A DNA stretch of 64,000 bases from Doryteuthis pealeii (GCA_023376005.1 CM042145.1:20034647-20098646), one strand, 5' to 3'; shown: positions 11,120-22,739, numbered from the stretch's first letter. A program made the numbers and translations. The notes: generated from the letters alone by a model not told the origin.

Positions 11120-11805
11120 TACTTACCCAACACCTTCGCAATGGGCAATGTGACACAAAGTAATTTTTTAAGTGAAGTAAAGCTGGTTTGAATTCAAAGT
11201 TTTACTTCTCTTAGACTTGTTGACTAACCAAAAATAAAGGGTAATCTGAACATTAGCTACATAAATGAGAATAACTTCCCCTTATTGGTTTCACTTTGAG
11301 GAAGCCGTTTGTTTTGGTCGGCCATTTTCATTTCACCGTAAATCTACACTGAAAATACGAATTTGTTTGAATCAATACAACTGCATGTTTTAATACGAAA
11401 ATATAAAATGAGTTCTTAATTGTGCTTGCACATTATTTGAAATGAACTTAATTGTTATTAAGAACACATTTTATGATATTTTCGTGTTAAAACATGCAGT
11501 TGTATTGATTCGAACAAATTTGTATTTTCAGTGTAGATTTACGGTGAAATGAAAATGGCCAACCGAAACAAACGGCTTCCTCAAAGTGAAACAAACAAGG
11601 GGAATTTACTCTCATTTATGTAGCTAATGTTGAGATTACCAAATAAAGAACCCAGTCTGCTCTATTATTTACCCATAGCTGGAGGGAGAAGAGATGGATT
11701 CATGCCTTTTCCAAAAGCATTAGCATGAAGTGAAATGCAACCAGCCTCGTCTAGGATTTGAACTCATGACTCCATTTCTCACAACAACCACCTTTATGCT
11801 AATTG
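11120..11805 (-). mobile_element. tRNA-derived SINE, family B, split by a palindromic element
   Basis: Family B body (GTGACACAAAGT...TTTGAATTCA; CCCATAGCTGGAGGGAGAAG; minus-strand B box GAGTTCAAATCC) is interrupted at about 11241-11639 by a palindromic repeat. The SINE is therefore the older insertion. Confidence 0.7.
11241..11639. mobile_element. palindromic element, family 2, complete
   Basis: It begins GTAATCTGAACATTAGCTAC and ends with the reverse complement GTAGCTAATGTTGAGATTAC. Arms of nearly 200 bases contain CACTTTGAGGAAGCCGTTTG and GGCCATTTTCATTTCACCGT. Inserted inside a family-B SINE. Confidence 0.8.
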
Positions 11806-12307
11806 TATTTCTCTTATGTATGAAATCATCAGTCAGATTGTAAAAAAAAAATCCTTTGTCTTAAAAATAGGTGTTTGTAATTTTCTGCTAATAGTTTTAT
11901 ATGTAATTATCTTAAAATTTCTATTAAAATAATACAAAGATTTTAGCATTTAATGTGTGTGATATCCTCTGTATAATGATAGGCAGAACAAAGCTTGCTA
12001 TTTTGGAGTATGTTCAAGCCTCATCATGTGTTTCTTTATGTATTCTAAGCATGTATAGTATCGGACAAAAAAAAACAACAACAAAAAAAAGATGGTGAAC
12101 CCTGTTTTATTATTGCCACAAATTTTAATGAAACTTCAATGGCTTAGATACACATATGAAGTTATTATTTTCCTGATTATTGTTGTCAAAATTCCCTTAG
12201 TTGTAGCAAATATGAGTAAAGATTTTAAAAATCATTCATAATAAGTATAAATGCAAAAATTCTAGGTAAAAAGAGCATTAGGTTTATAAGTACAAAAAAA
12301 ATCACTC

Positions 12308-12560
12308 TGGATTGGACACATAGTGCAATGGATATAAGAGTTGAGTTAATACAGTTCTAAGTGACAATCATTTGGAGGTTGCAGGTTCAATCCTGACTAC
12401 AGGTAAAAATAACAGAGTACTTAACATAGCTTAACACTTGTACCCACTTATGGGTTGTTTCCTATAAGTCTAACATAAACAAATGAGGAAATACATAATT
12501 TATCAGTCAAGGGTGGTTACCCTTTGTTTATGTTAGAATTATAGGAAATAACCCACTTAT
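12308..12560 (+). mobile_element. tRNA-derived SINE, family C, with terminal hairpin
   Basis: A tRNA-like head TGGACACATAGTGCAATGGAT and B box GGTTCAATCC, then a tail that folds back: CCCACTTATGGGTTGTTTCC (12449) pairs with GGAAATAACCCACTTATGG (12539). Other copies sit inside the composite foldback elements at 31.6-32.5 kb. Confidence 0.65.
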
Positions 12561-12671
12561 GGCTAATAGCTAGCTGCTTAAATCAATACAATTTATTGTT
12601 TTACAAAAATTAATGATTGAAAAACAATAATAATCATAAGATAGAAGATTAAGTGAAAAATATTTGCCTAC

Positions 12672-12759
12672 CTTTATCTAAGACCTCAAGTTGTTGATCT
12701 ATTTTCTGGGAAATATCATCAACTTGGGTTTTGGCTTCCTCTAAGACAACAAGTTTTCC
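12672..12759 (-). CDS. KNL1: KNL1 exon 17, coiled coil
   Basis: TATTTTCAG precedes 88 nt: GKLVVLEEAKTQVDDISQKI, then DQQLEVLDK, then a GTAGGC donor. It is clear heptad sequence. Phase out is 1. Confidence 0.85.
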
Positions 12760-13667
12760 CTGAAAATACAAATGGAATAGTGAAGCATAAAAAGTATGTG
12801 AGAGAGAGAGAGAAAAGAAATGAGCAAGAAGTAAAACTTACACATCAATTTCATGTATTGTTTTTTGTAGATTTCTTTTTCTATAACAAACTAAACTGAC
12901 TGGTAAATTAAACAGCCTAACCCTGGTTTATAATCAATTCCTTTTTTTGTAAACAAATTAGAAATGAACTTGAAAACATTTTATAATACTATGCATGCGG
13001 GGGTAGGTGTATATAGATACGTAGTAGTTAGTTATATTGAATTAATAAATAGTAAGTCAAACCACATATATGTATAAATATGTGTGTGTGTTCTAGTGTG
13101 GATGTGTGTACATATATGTATAGATAGATAGATACATATGTGCGTATGTATACATACATGTGTGTGTGTACGCATATATTGTATGTGTAAAGTAGGGTCA
13201 ATGATGAGTTAAAGAAACTATTAAAACCCAAGGAAGATCAAGAAGGATGATAATCTCTCCTTAGGGGACAGAGAGTATGGGTTTTCAATAACTTTGAGAG
13301 TTGACCGTAGGTTAGAGAGCAATAAAAATTGACCCATATTTAGAACCAAGGATTTTTTAAATCTCGTGCGGAATCCCGGGGAATAAGAATTGATAGGAGA
13401 TTTGGGGATTCTGGGAATTTTTAAAAAGTTTAGGTGTGAGTCTTTGGACATCGGAGATAGGAGTTAGATCTTGGGCAGCGAAGAAGCAACATCTCTCTTA
13501 GAGCCTTGTCCACTAGAAGCCTTAGAAGAAGTCCTAAAAACGAACAGGGGGGTACCCCCCCCTCTCGACAGACATAGGATATGAATTAGAAGCTGATGGA
13601 GTGACTGGAGATAGCAGCAGACAGTTATATACCTCTCTGACCATTTTAATGTTCACCTGAGATTGTC

Positions 13668-13982
13668 TTGTCTTTCGTCTTTCTTTGTTGTTGTTTTTTT
13701 TTCCTTATGACACATGGGTGCGTTCCAGACACGGCGTTGGGGTTGACAGACGATAAGACGACTAGTGACAGAGATGATCCGGACAGACTGCTATTGATCA
13801 TCAATATTCTCTTCGGACGTCCTGTACGTAACGATTCAGAGTATCGATCTGGGAGACTGCTATTGGTTGTGATCGATATTCACCCAGACAATTTGGACGA
13901 AAACGGTGGAAGTGATGATGATACGAATGAACAACCCGACCCCCCATGTTGTCATAATTTAGAATCTTCTCTGTTGGACTAA
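13668..13982 (+). other. open frame of 104 codons inside a KNL1 intron, unknown
   Basis: Opposite strand to KNL1, between exons 16 and 17. It has a hydrophobic start (FVFLCCCFFFL) and then a polar acidic body with an internal duplicate: DDPDRLLLIINILFG and EYRSGRLLLVVIDIHPD. It ends NLESSLLD and a stop. The surrounding 13.2-14.0 kb is richer in G and C than the intron. It may be part of an unrecognised mobile element. No splice or promoter evidence; I would not call it a gene. Confidence 0.2.
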
Positions 13983-14027
13983 TTACTGAAATAAACCTAT
14001 AAATCTACAAAAATAAAATAGTTTATT

Positions 14028-14287
14028 ATTTTTCTGAATTTTTGAGATGAGGCTTGATAATTAGTATTATTTGTATTATGCAGACTATTGTCCTCATCTT
14101 TATTGTTATCTGTACAACGTTTCGGCCAATGTGCCATCTGGCCTTCTTCAGGTATTTCTTGTCGGACTCGGGAGTTCGAGAAGGCTCCAGAGTCCAACAA
14201 GAAATACCTGAAGAAGACAGGAGGGCACATCAGCCAAAAATTTGTACAGATAACAATAAAGATGGGACAATAGTCCGAATAATCCAA
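14028..14287. mobile_element. palindromic foldback element, family 1, complete
   Basis: Two long arms: GACTATTGTCCTCATC...GTTTCGGCCAATGTGCC...CTTCTTCAGGTATTTCTTG, and its reverse complement ending GGGACAATAGTCCGAATAAT. The short centre is at about 14162-14170. The transcript of either strand would form a hairpin of about 120 bp. Confidence 0.8.
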
Positions 14288-14483
14288 ATAATACTAAAAT
14301 AGTTTATATCTTGTCACTCTACTTTTGTCTCACTAATTCATTTAATTTGATCCCTTTCAACTTTTGGCAAGTATTTTCTAGATTTAAAGATATTTTCAAA
14401 TAGCAAAAAAAATAATAAAAGTAACAAAACAATCAAATCAGAATGAAACAATAAACCAAGAGAATTGGTGGAATAATATTTAC

Positions 14484-14600
14484 TCTGAGGAGAGAACAAA
14501 GATTGTTATAACGATCGGTTTTTCTTTGTTTGACTCTTTGCTGTGACAACTGACGAGATTTTTTGAAATCTTCAAGCAGTTCATTTTTCAGTTCATCATT
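14484..14600 (-). CDS. KNL1: KNL1 exon 16, coiled coil
   Basis: A 39-codon exon between TTTTTTCAG and GTAAAT. It begins NDELKNELLEDFKKSRQLSQ and continues as a basic helix with KQRKTDRYNNL. Heptad-like leucines and high charge indicate coiled coil. Phase is 0 on both sides. Confidence 0.85.
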
Positions 14601-15414
14601 CTGAAAAAAACAAAAAAAAAAACAAAGTTTATATTTTCTTTAGTAAGCAAAACCTAAAAAAAAAACAAGTACAACATTAAATATTTGCTATATTAAGTGA
14701 AACAAAGAAAAAATATCTGGAAATGTGTGCATGTGGACACGTACAAAGCCAGATATTTGATATCATATCTTGTATCTATCATTATTATGATTTGAAGTAT
14801 TTCATGCGGACATAAATTTACCAGTACACTCTAACCAAAACCAATTTTTTTTCCATAGCCCTATAAGAAGATACGATTTTCCTTCAGAGAAATAATTTCT
14901 TCTTTCAAATGCCCAAAAAGTTTTTAAAGTAAACAACCTTTCTATTTAGAAGTTTCATTATTTGACATTAGATATTCAAAGTTTTTTTTTTTTTTTCAAC
15001 TACATTTATATTCTTTAATATAAACTATAAATATATATATATATATATAAAAATATAACAGTTGACTAAATAGATGTCTTTTTCATTATTCAAAAAAAAA
15101 TGTATTTTAAAGTAAATAAAGAAGAGACGATTATTAACTATTCCTTCATTCTTTATATCATATTCTTTATTCATCTTATAAATGATATATATTTGAATTA
15201 TATGCAAATTTATGTTTACTATTTGTTTATGATATTAAATTGGTATAAATTGCTTTATTTAAAAAATGTAGCATAAATAAACTTATCTTATGAATTTTAA
15301 CTACATTGAATTTAACTTATTTATAATTTTGACTTAGCTTTATTATTTATATTTTAACATTATATAGAAAGAGAGATACTTAGACTTTGTACATCACTAT
15401 TTACATTTTTCTTT

Positions 15415-15456
<42 letters not shown>

Positions 15457-16500
15457 TATATATACACACACACACTTATACATACAAACATTAGAATGAG
15501 GTTATGTAATATTATTCAGATTAAAATATCTTTCAGCATCACTACTATATTTTGAGAAATATTTTTTAAAATTATATTTACTTTCAAGAATGAAGATGAT
15601 GAATCAAAGAGTGAGAATGAAAATATGAAATAATGTAATAAGTTCTTTGTGGATCTTTTGCCAAATATCTAAGCTCAGAATCCATTCTTATTAACTCAAT
15701 GTAAAAAAACAAAGCTTGAATTCCATATTAAAAAATATAAAAGAAAATATTAACTTGGGGACTTTAAACTCTTATATATTAAATAGTTAACTTGATCATT
15801 TTTTTTAATAGGAAAAAGTTTCACATAAACCAAACTAGAATAATTTAAATTTTTTTGTTTTTTTGCCAAAAAAAAAAAAAGAGAGAGAGAGAGAGATAAG
15901 TAAAGTATTTTCCTTTCAAGACATTAATTATAGTACTATATAACGCAAATTTTGTTCCTGGATAATGTGCTTTTTCTTAATTGGTCATACTGTAAAAGTA
16001 TAGAAAACGGCCATTATTCCCTTCAAACTTTGTATAAAGAAATTTAAAAATTAACCTATATCCTATATAAAACAATTTGCACATTTTCATTTATATATGG
16101 TCTGAATAAAACAACATATTAATCAAAATTTACATTCATTTATAGTAAAGTTATACAAAAATGTTTAGAAGTGAGTAATTATTTTTTTTAGATTAAGATA
16201 AATACCTTTCACATATCAGCTCTCATATATAGTTTCCCCATTGTTTTTATAAGAACTATTTTAACATTATGAGCTGTATTTATATTCAAATTCACTTAAA
16301 TCCCCTACAAACAAGAAAAAAAATTTTTTTTCTTTAAATCAAATTTGCTTTGGAAATATATACAATGAAATAAATTATTTGTGGTGAAGTGTACTTTTTT
16401 GGACTGCTACATATTTATATTTTTGATTAGAGTTTAATTACTGTAGATTTTAATAATAACCTAATAATAATATCTGTTTTGACTATATTAAACTAGTTTA
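14601..16500. other. KNL1 intron 15, 3' part in + coordinates, plain AT-rich
   Basis: Apart from TA tracts at 15032-15048 and 15417-15466 nothing is recognisable. The short frames are random. Confidence 0.5.
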
Positions 16501-16504
16501 AAAT

Positions 16505-16712
16505 CAGTTTTCCTTCTCCTAGACCAGTTGCTGCACCAAAGCTTAAGAACCCAGCCTGTCCTACTATTTACCCATAGCTGGAGGGGGGAACAGATGGATT
16601 CCTGCTTTTACAAAGAGCATTAGCGTGAAGTGAAATACAAACAACTTGTCTAGGATTTGATCCTGGATTGCCAATTCCATTTTCCTACAATAACAGTGTT
16701 GTACACTAAACA
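16505..16712 (-). mobile_element. tRNA-derived SINE, family B, partial
   Basis: Shares TTTTCCTTCTCCTAGACC, CCCATAGCTGGAGGGGGGAA and AGCATTAGCGTGAAGTGAAA with other copies; B-box remnant AGGATTTGATCC. Confidence 0.6.
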
Positions 16713-17073
16713 TACCTCCAATTTTTTTTGTTATCAAATAATTTCCACTAGAAATAATAAAATTCTGAAATAATCAGAAGAAAATTAACTTTTTATTAGA
16801 AATTAGCAATACTGTATGTAACCCTGTATTTCAGTTCAACACAGCTTTCATCAGCAATGCAAATCTTTTGCTCAAACTGTCAAAAATTAATCTCATTAAG
16901 TTATACGTTATCGGTTGACTCAGCACTGACACAATTTGTCTGATCCCATAGATTATAACCAATATAGAATATAATAAAGGAGAGAAAATATAGCTATTAA
17001 TCTACAGCCAAATAATAGCAATGGTCATCTTTATAAAAAAATTTGGAGAAATTGTAAAAAGATGAAAACTTAC

Positions 17074-17152
17074 GGATTTAGAAGCTTCTTTCTTTTTGAG
17101 AGCCGATTGGAAATCATCCAAAAGTTTTTGGCTGTGAAATTCTTTCAAAAGG
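17074..17152 (-). CDS. KNL1: KNL1 exon 15
   Basis: TTATTGCAG precedes 79 nt ending at GTAAGT. It reads SLLKEFHSQKLLDDFQSALK, then KKEASKS. It is amphipathic helix in the Spc7-like/coiled-coil region. Phases are 2 in and 0 out. Confidence 0.85.
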
Positions 17153-17245
17153 CTGCAATAAATAAAATAATTTACAATTTAAAAAGAATAGGAGAAAGAA
17201 AAAACCCTAAATGAAACTCAAAAGTCTTTATGTAACAAGATGTTT

Positions 17246-17284
<39 letters not shown>

Positions 17285-17291
<7 letters not shown>

Positions 17292-17556
17292 GCTGGTAGC
17301 TTTTTGATTTAGTGCGTCCTGGGATGTACATATTTGCTTTGAATGAGTCCCTGGGAAAATTTATGGGTCCCAACTAAAGTTTCTTAATAGAATAAGTAAC
17401 CTATCTTGTGTAATTCATTTCTAAGAAACTATTGAAATGTATTTACAGTTAGCTTCAAATGGTGAGGGAAGAAAAAAGAAAAACACTGGGACGCATGGAT
17501 ACAATTTTATGCATCCTTTTAGATTTTTGTGCGTCAGAGACACATACCTATCAGCC
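17285..17556 (+). repeat. dispersed repeat E (GTGCGTCCTGGGA family)
   Basis: Starts TGATGCTGGTAGCTTTTTGA; contains GTCCCTGGGAAAATTTATGG and ACACTGGGACGCATGGATAC; ends near CACATACCTATCAG. Bounded on both sides by (TA)n. No coding capacity. Confidence 0.65.
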
Positions 17557-17558
17557 TA

Positions 17559-17616
<58 letters not shown>

Positions 17617-17866
17617 TAATCAGAGGCAATTCCTTCTTTCAATAACATTTTTATTGTGCTGAAAAACTCTAAGGGCAAGAGAAATACCAGTCCCTTGAAT
17701 AGGTAAGGATTTAAATGTTTCTTTTCTTATAAATTTGTTAATCCCAAATTCAGACAAAAAAATAAAATCTACCAAATATGGATAACATTCTTAATTTGAA
17801 TCTTTTTTTAAGTACAAAAGCCAATAAGAGAAAATAACATTAAAGAATTTATGATTTAGTCTTTAC

Positions 17867-17976
17867 CTGTGTTCATCAGCCTTAAGTGAATCATAAGCTT
17901 GAAGAATACTCTGGTATTTCGGTTGTTCAAAACAGGACATTATTAATTTTTCACCAAGAGCTCTACTTTGAGATCC
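17867..17976 (-). CDS. KNL1: KNL1 exon 14
   Basis: TTTCTTTGCAG precedes 110 nt; the reading starts GSQSRALGEKLIMSCFEQPK and ends LQAYDSLKADEH plus AG, at GTAAAG. It is helical and charged, continuing the Spc7-like region. Phase out is 2. Confidence 0.85.
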
Positions 17977-18267
17977 CTGCAAAGAAAGAGGAAAGAAAAT
18001 TGGCTGAAGAGTATTTGCTTTAAGTGAAAGACAATAGAGGAAAAAAATAAATAAATAACCAGAAACAAAGAAATTATTATTGGGGTGGGGGGATAACATT
18101 TTTGGTGATTAAACAGATATTTTACTGTTAAATTCCAATACAAATATTCACTTTTTATTCTTATGCATAAATACATATTCTTATCAAATAATAGAAATAA
18201 TGATTAAAAAAATCTAAGCAGTTATTTTCAACTTTGTTTTTAGTAATAGGCAAGAGTTCTTTAGTTT

Positions 18268-18500
18268 ATAACAGGGATCACCAAAATTTTTTCACGGTGG
18301 GCTGGATAATTGAAAAAATAACGAGCGCAGGCCACATTATTATTGTGTTTAATACTCGCTAGCCAGAACAAAAGCTCTGAGAAAAAGATGTAAAACAGAA
18401 TTTATCTTTCCATATTATATTCATGGATGAGTAACATATTTATTTTCAAAACATTATCAAAAAAATTACAAATTCAAGTGGGTGGGCCTGATAAGATGTC
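18268..18500. mobile_element. hAT-like MITE fragment
   Basis: CAGGGATCACCAAAATTTTTTC ... CGGTGGGCTGGATAATTGAA is a typical non-autonomous hAT end. It lies between exons 13 and 14. Confidence 0.5.
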
Positions 18501-18554
18501 TTTGGTTTATAAGAACAATAAAAAGGCAGAATATTACAAAGATAATTTACTTAC

Positions 18555-18659
18555 AAGAGGGGCAAGATCAACACTTGAACGACGATAGTCAATGGTAACA
18601 TTTTCTAGTTTATCAATGCCAAACAATAAGAGCAGTTCTTCTATAGATTCAACTTCAAC
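18555..18659 (-). CDS. KNL1: KNL1 exon 13, Spc7-type conserved segment
   Basis: TTTTCCCAG precedes 35 codons, beginning VEVESIEELLLLFGIDKLEN and ending in an RRSS-containing tail, then GTAAGT. A helix of the form I-x-E-[FL]-L...GI-x-[FK]-[LM]-[DE]-[NK], followed by a basic R-R-[RS]-S, is the signature opening the conserved C-terminal part of KNL1/Spc7. Confidence 0.9.
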
Positions 18660-18717
18660 CTGGGAAAAAAACAAAAACAAACCATGATTAAACAATAAAT
18701 TCTTGACTGGGAATTTG

Positions 18718-19013
18718 GACATTAGCTACATAAATGAGAGTAACCTCCCCTTGTTTCTTTCACTTTGAGGAAGCTGTCTGTTTTGATCAGCCATTTTCAT
18801 TTGACCGTAATCAATACAACTGCATGTTTTTAACACAAAAATATCATAAAATGTTTTTCTTAATAACAATTAAGTTAATTTCAAATAATGCACAAGCACA
18901 ATTAAGAACACATTTTATGATATTTTCGTGTTAAAACATTCAGAACAAATTATTTTTGAGTGTTAAAACATTCACTTGTATTGATTCAAACAAATTCGTA
19001 ATTTCAGTGTAAA
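18718..19013. mobile_element. palindromic element, family 2, partial
   Basis: Left arm from ACATTAGCTACATAAATGAG; the right arm is truncated near TTTCAGTGTAAAC. It directly abuts exon 13's upstream intron. Confidence 0.68.
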
Positions 19014-19479
19014 CTTTTACATTTTTTCAGGTCAGTTAACTTTGAACCATGTATCTTTGAGAATCTGTTACGTCTCAAGTTTTTAAATAAAATAACTGGT
19101 GCATTATATCTTTTATTCATTAATATATCAACACTGAAAATTTCATTAAATTCGATTAATTCCCTGATTTTTTTTTTTTTTTCTTTCTTTCGGCGGGGTG
19201 ACATACAATGGTGGAATTTAGGTCCGTTAAGTTCGATTTAACTGAAATCAGTTTTAGAAAGATTGACCACAATATTTTCATCATTTATTACAAATTTACA
19301 AACTCCATTTATGTTTTAAGAATCAATAACATAATAAAAAAATAAAAAATTCTGCTCTCTTTTCAAGATTCCTACCTAATTTTTCTATACCCCTCCTCCC
19401 ACATTAATATATCAATTTTCTTATATCCTAATCATATTGCTATTTTACCTTACTTAAACTCCACTTAGTGAAAGTGTCT

Positions 19480-19846
19480 TTTAGAGTTTAACGTCATTCC
19501 CAGGACATGTAGACCCGCAGCCACCACCTTCTAGCACCCATATGATAAAAAGGGGTTGGGGCTTGCCATAAGGGCAATAGGGTTGGGAAAATCATATAGG
19601 TTCTAGGGCTTGACGTGACCAGCTGATTGATCGGATGGGGCCTCTCCGACCGCCCGTCTAGCCCAAGATAGGGCCAAAGTGGAGTATTGCACGTCATGAA
19701 CTGCTCATCCACCTGGGCTCTATCCTTAAGCATCACGGGTCGCCACCCACGGCCAACAGTTGGCCCCATTGGGGGAGTCTTACCCCTCTGCAGAGGTGCA
19801 GTCAGTGCATTCTAACGCCCCAGCCGACAGGGCGGTTTTGTTTCTG
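19480..19846 (-). repeat. dispersed repeat J, CpG-rich
   Basis: Contains CCCGCAGCCACCACCTTCTA, GGCCTCTCCGACCGCCCGTC and CTCTGCAGAGGTGCAGTC. The minus strand gives an apparent ORF that is repeat-derived. Better copies are at 21830-22376 and 52500-53096. Confidence 0.65.
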
Positions 19847-20267
19847 GCAAATAGAACGGATATTATGGCTCATCAGAAAATAGTGACCATAATTCTCTAG
19901 AATGGGAGACATACTAAATTTATTTTTTTTAGTTTCTTAACTTTGGTTGTTTTTGCTCCTCACTCTTCAACATTTTTCATCTTCCCATTTGTATATATCT
20001 TATACAATTGTATATCATGAGTTTTTAGTTTAGATTTCATAAAGTAAAAGGATGGGAAGTTCTTTCGAGGAAAGAAAAATGTAATGTGAATAGTTCATTA
20101 AATTAAATTGGTTAAGTGTACAATAGTATATTTAACTTTGTCCTACATGCATAAATAAGACCTCTCACAAATCTCTTTTCACAAAAACAAAGCAACCGAG
20201 GGACAACTCATATTTTCTATCAACTTGATAGAAAACAGAGCAATAAGAAAACAAATTATAATAGCCT

Positions 20268-20302
<35 letters not shown>

Positions 20303-20339
20303 TGATGATAGTGAATCAAATATTAAAAGGCTAACTCAC

Positions 20340-20569
20340 AGTAGATAAGCTTTTCTCTAATGATGGCATATGCATATTAATGAGCATACGAGTACAAAGA
20401 CTGGAGTTGAGGCTGCTCAGGGCCAAGATGCTGTTCTTTACATCATCAACGGATTTGTTACGAGAACAGGATCTGTTGTTTGCTATTGATGAAGAAAGAT
20501 GAACCATACTTTCACAATGAGAGTTGTCAATCAAGATGTCACTTTTTTCATTCATAATACCACTTAGAT
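20340..20569 (-). CDS. KNL1: KNL1 exon 12
   Basis: TTGATTTTTCAG precedes 230 nt ending TCTACT|GTGAGT. The reading is DLSGIMNEKSDILIDNS, with an S-rich middle and then ILALSSLNSSLCTRMLINMH. Phase in is 1 and out is 0. It bridges the disordered centre to the conserved C-terminal region. Confidence 0.85.
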
Positions 20570-20577
20570 CTGAAAAA

Positions 20578-20735
20578 TCAAAAACAAAATTGATATAAAT
20601 TACAAGCGACAAAGAAATAATAATAATAATAATTCAATAATTCTTCACATTTTAATAAGTAGCTTATATTATGGGTAAATATTATGGGTATATTACGGTC
20701 AAAACAAAATTGATATAAATTACAAGTGACAAAGA

Positions 20736-20766
<31 letters not shown>

Positions 20767-20815
20767 TCAATAATTCTTCACATTTTAATAAGTAGCTTAT
20801 ATTACGGGTAAATGT
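20578..20815. repeat. tandem duplication, about 120 bases
   Basis: AAAACAAAATTGATATAAATTACAAG to TAGCTTATATTA occurs twice, at about 20580 and 20701, separated by TATTACGGTC. The first copy starts 10 bases outside exon 12's acceptor. Each has an ATA/AAT microsatellite of different length. Confidence 0.75.
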
Positions 20816-20889
20816 AAATATATAATAAGGTTAATGGAATTTAGCAATGTTGAAAAGGTTAATTAAAAGTAAGTAAATGAATCCAACGG

Positions 20890-21218
20890 TATATAAAGGT
20901 AAGATAATATGAAAAATACACAGATGTTGTTCAAATAAAGTTGGTTATTATGCTGATATTGCAATATTTCAATTATGAACATGACATATGCTCTTTGACA
21001 ATTTTTGTTTGAAATTTAAAATATTCTCTTTCTTAAAAGTCCGGTATGAATTAATCCCATCAAAAAACACTCACAATTTTCATAAATCTTCTTATCAACA
21101 CAGCATAACATGCTCTGATGAAGATTTTTAACAGGTTGAAATATTGCAATATCAGCATAATAAAAATCTTTATTTGAACAACATCAGTGTGTTTTTCATA
21201 TTATCTTACCCTTATATA
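20890..21218. repeat. foldback repeat, arms about 80 bases
   Basis: Left arm TAAGATAATATGAAAAATAC...GATATTGCAATATTTCAA (20899-20972); right arm TTGAAATATTGCAATATCAG...TTCATATTATCTTACC (21135-21210). Loop about 160 bases. In KNL1 pre-mRNA it lies about 320 bases before exon 12. Confidence 0.75.
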
Positions 21219-21362
21219 GTGGAAAATAAAAATTAGATTTCTTAAGAGAGCAAACAAAATGACCAACAATACAGATTTAACGTAACATTAGCAAATAAGG
21301 TGAATTAGGAGTCAATACTGCCCAAATTTTCAGCCCAATATCAAAGCTAGTAAAATACTAAT

Positions 21363-21621
21363 AAAGTAAGTAAAGTCGTCAGGGTGGCCTTTTGTCCGTA
21401 TCAGCCAGACAGCGAGGGAGTCTATCCCTTTTTCACTAGCGCTTGACCAAGGAGATTGATTTTTTTAGCATCTGAGGTGGAGCGCCATACTTACCATCAG
21501 CTCCTCACTTTACTGCATAGATACCTGTGCTACTCATACGCAAAGTTGGCGAGGGCCGATATCAAACCAGGAACCTTGTGGTTCCTAGGCAAACACTCAA
21601 CCGACTGAGCTAAACCGGCCC
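21363..21621 (-). mobile_element. tRNA-derived SINE, family A
   Basis: Same head and tail as the copy at 10123-10371; the 3' box reads GGTTTGATATC (decayed B box). It is inserted between exons 11 and 12 of KNL1. Confidence 0.82.
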
Positions 21622-21829
21622 TATAGAATATTAATAGGCCTCGCATAATAGCCATTTTTTACCATTTATCAAAAATTGAAAAACAAAAAGAAAAACATTT
21701 TTAAAAATCTGAAAGTTTGTAAAAAAGTTTTTCTTCAGCTTCATAGATTTTTAAATTACTAAGCTCATGATTTACATCTAAATTTCCCAATTCAAATGTG
21801 CTGAGTGAAAAGTTGGTTGGATCTCACTA

Positions 21830-22376
21830 CATGTCAACCCTTGGGCTATTTTATGCCGAAGATGTTTTTATTTTATTCATTTTTTGTTGAGTACGGTTGT
21901 TATTTGTGCAGATAGGGACCCTAACAGGTACTACCACTCCAGGTCAGAGTGGACTTGGGAGTAATGGCAATAAAAGGGTACTCCACACTTCCCAGCACTT
22001 CAGAATTGGAACCTCACCACTAGTTTAGGATCATAGCCAGGACACTAACACCCTCAGCCACTACCTTCTAACACATGATAAAAGGGTTGGGGGTTTGCCA
22101 TAAGAGCAATACAGTCAGGACAATTATATAGGTGCTAGGGCTTGATGTGACCAGCTGATTGATCGAATGAGGCTTCTCTGACCACCCATCTAGCCCAAGA
22201 AAGAGACAAAGTGGAGTGTTGCATGTCATGGACTGCTCAGACAAGATTCCATTCTTAAGTATCACAGGTCGCCACACACTGCCAAGAGGTGGCTTCATTG
22301 GGGGTGAGGGGGTCTTAAACCTCTGCAAAGGTGCAGTCAGTGTATTCTACAGCCCCAGCTGAAAAGGTGACCGAGT
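21830..22376 (-). repeat. dispersed repeat J, long copy
   Basis: From the AGGTACTACCACTCCAGGTC block to GTGCAGTCAGTGTATTCTAC; older and more decayed than 52500-53096. It lies next to exon 11. Confidence 0.62.
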
Positions 22377-22739
22377 GAAAGAAATTTCTGATTTAAACGA
22401 CATTCAACAGTAGACAATTGAAAATCTGCACTGTAATATGTCCTTAATTCACAAACATAAGAAATTTGAAACAGAATACAACCAAGAGGAGATGGAAGCT
22501 TCAATGAAGGAGTTCTTCACCTTGAAGGACAAGAACTGGTATCAGTGTGGGATCAAAGAACTAGCAGAGGAGGTGGTTTCACATAGTGCAATATGATAGC
22601 CTCTACTTTGAATGCTGTTGTTGTAAATTTTAAAAAATAGAGAAAATAAGTGACTAAAATAATGCAAAACCTTTGACTCACCCAACTATAAAAAGAGAGA
22701 ATTTTAACTGATTAAATCATAAGAGAAAATAGAACAAAC

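Noticed and set aside
17437..17662. ORFs rich in IYIYIY
   Set aside because: They are translations of a (TA)n tract next to repeat E.
19494..19769. 91-codon minus-strand ORF, with similar ones at 22068-22328 and 52769-53020
   Set aside because: All three are the same dispersed repeat J; the frame is not conserved between copies.
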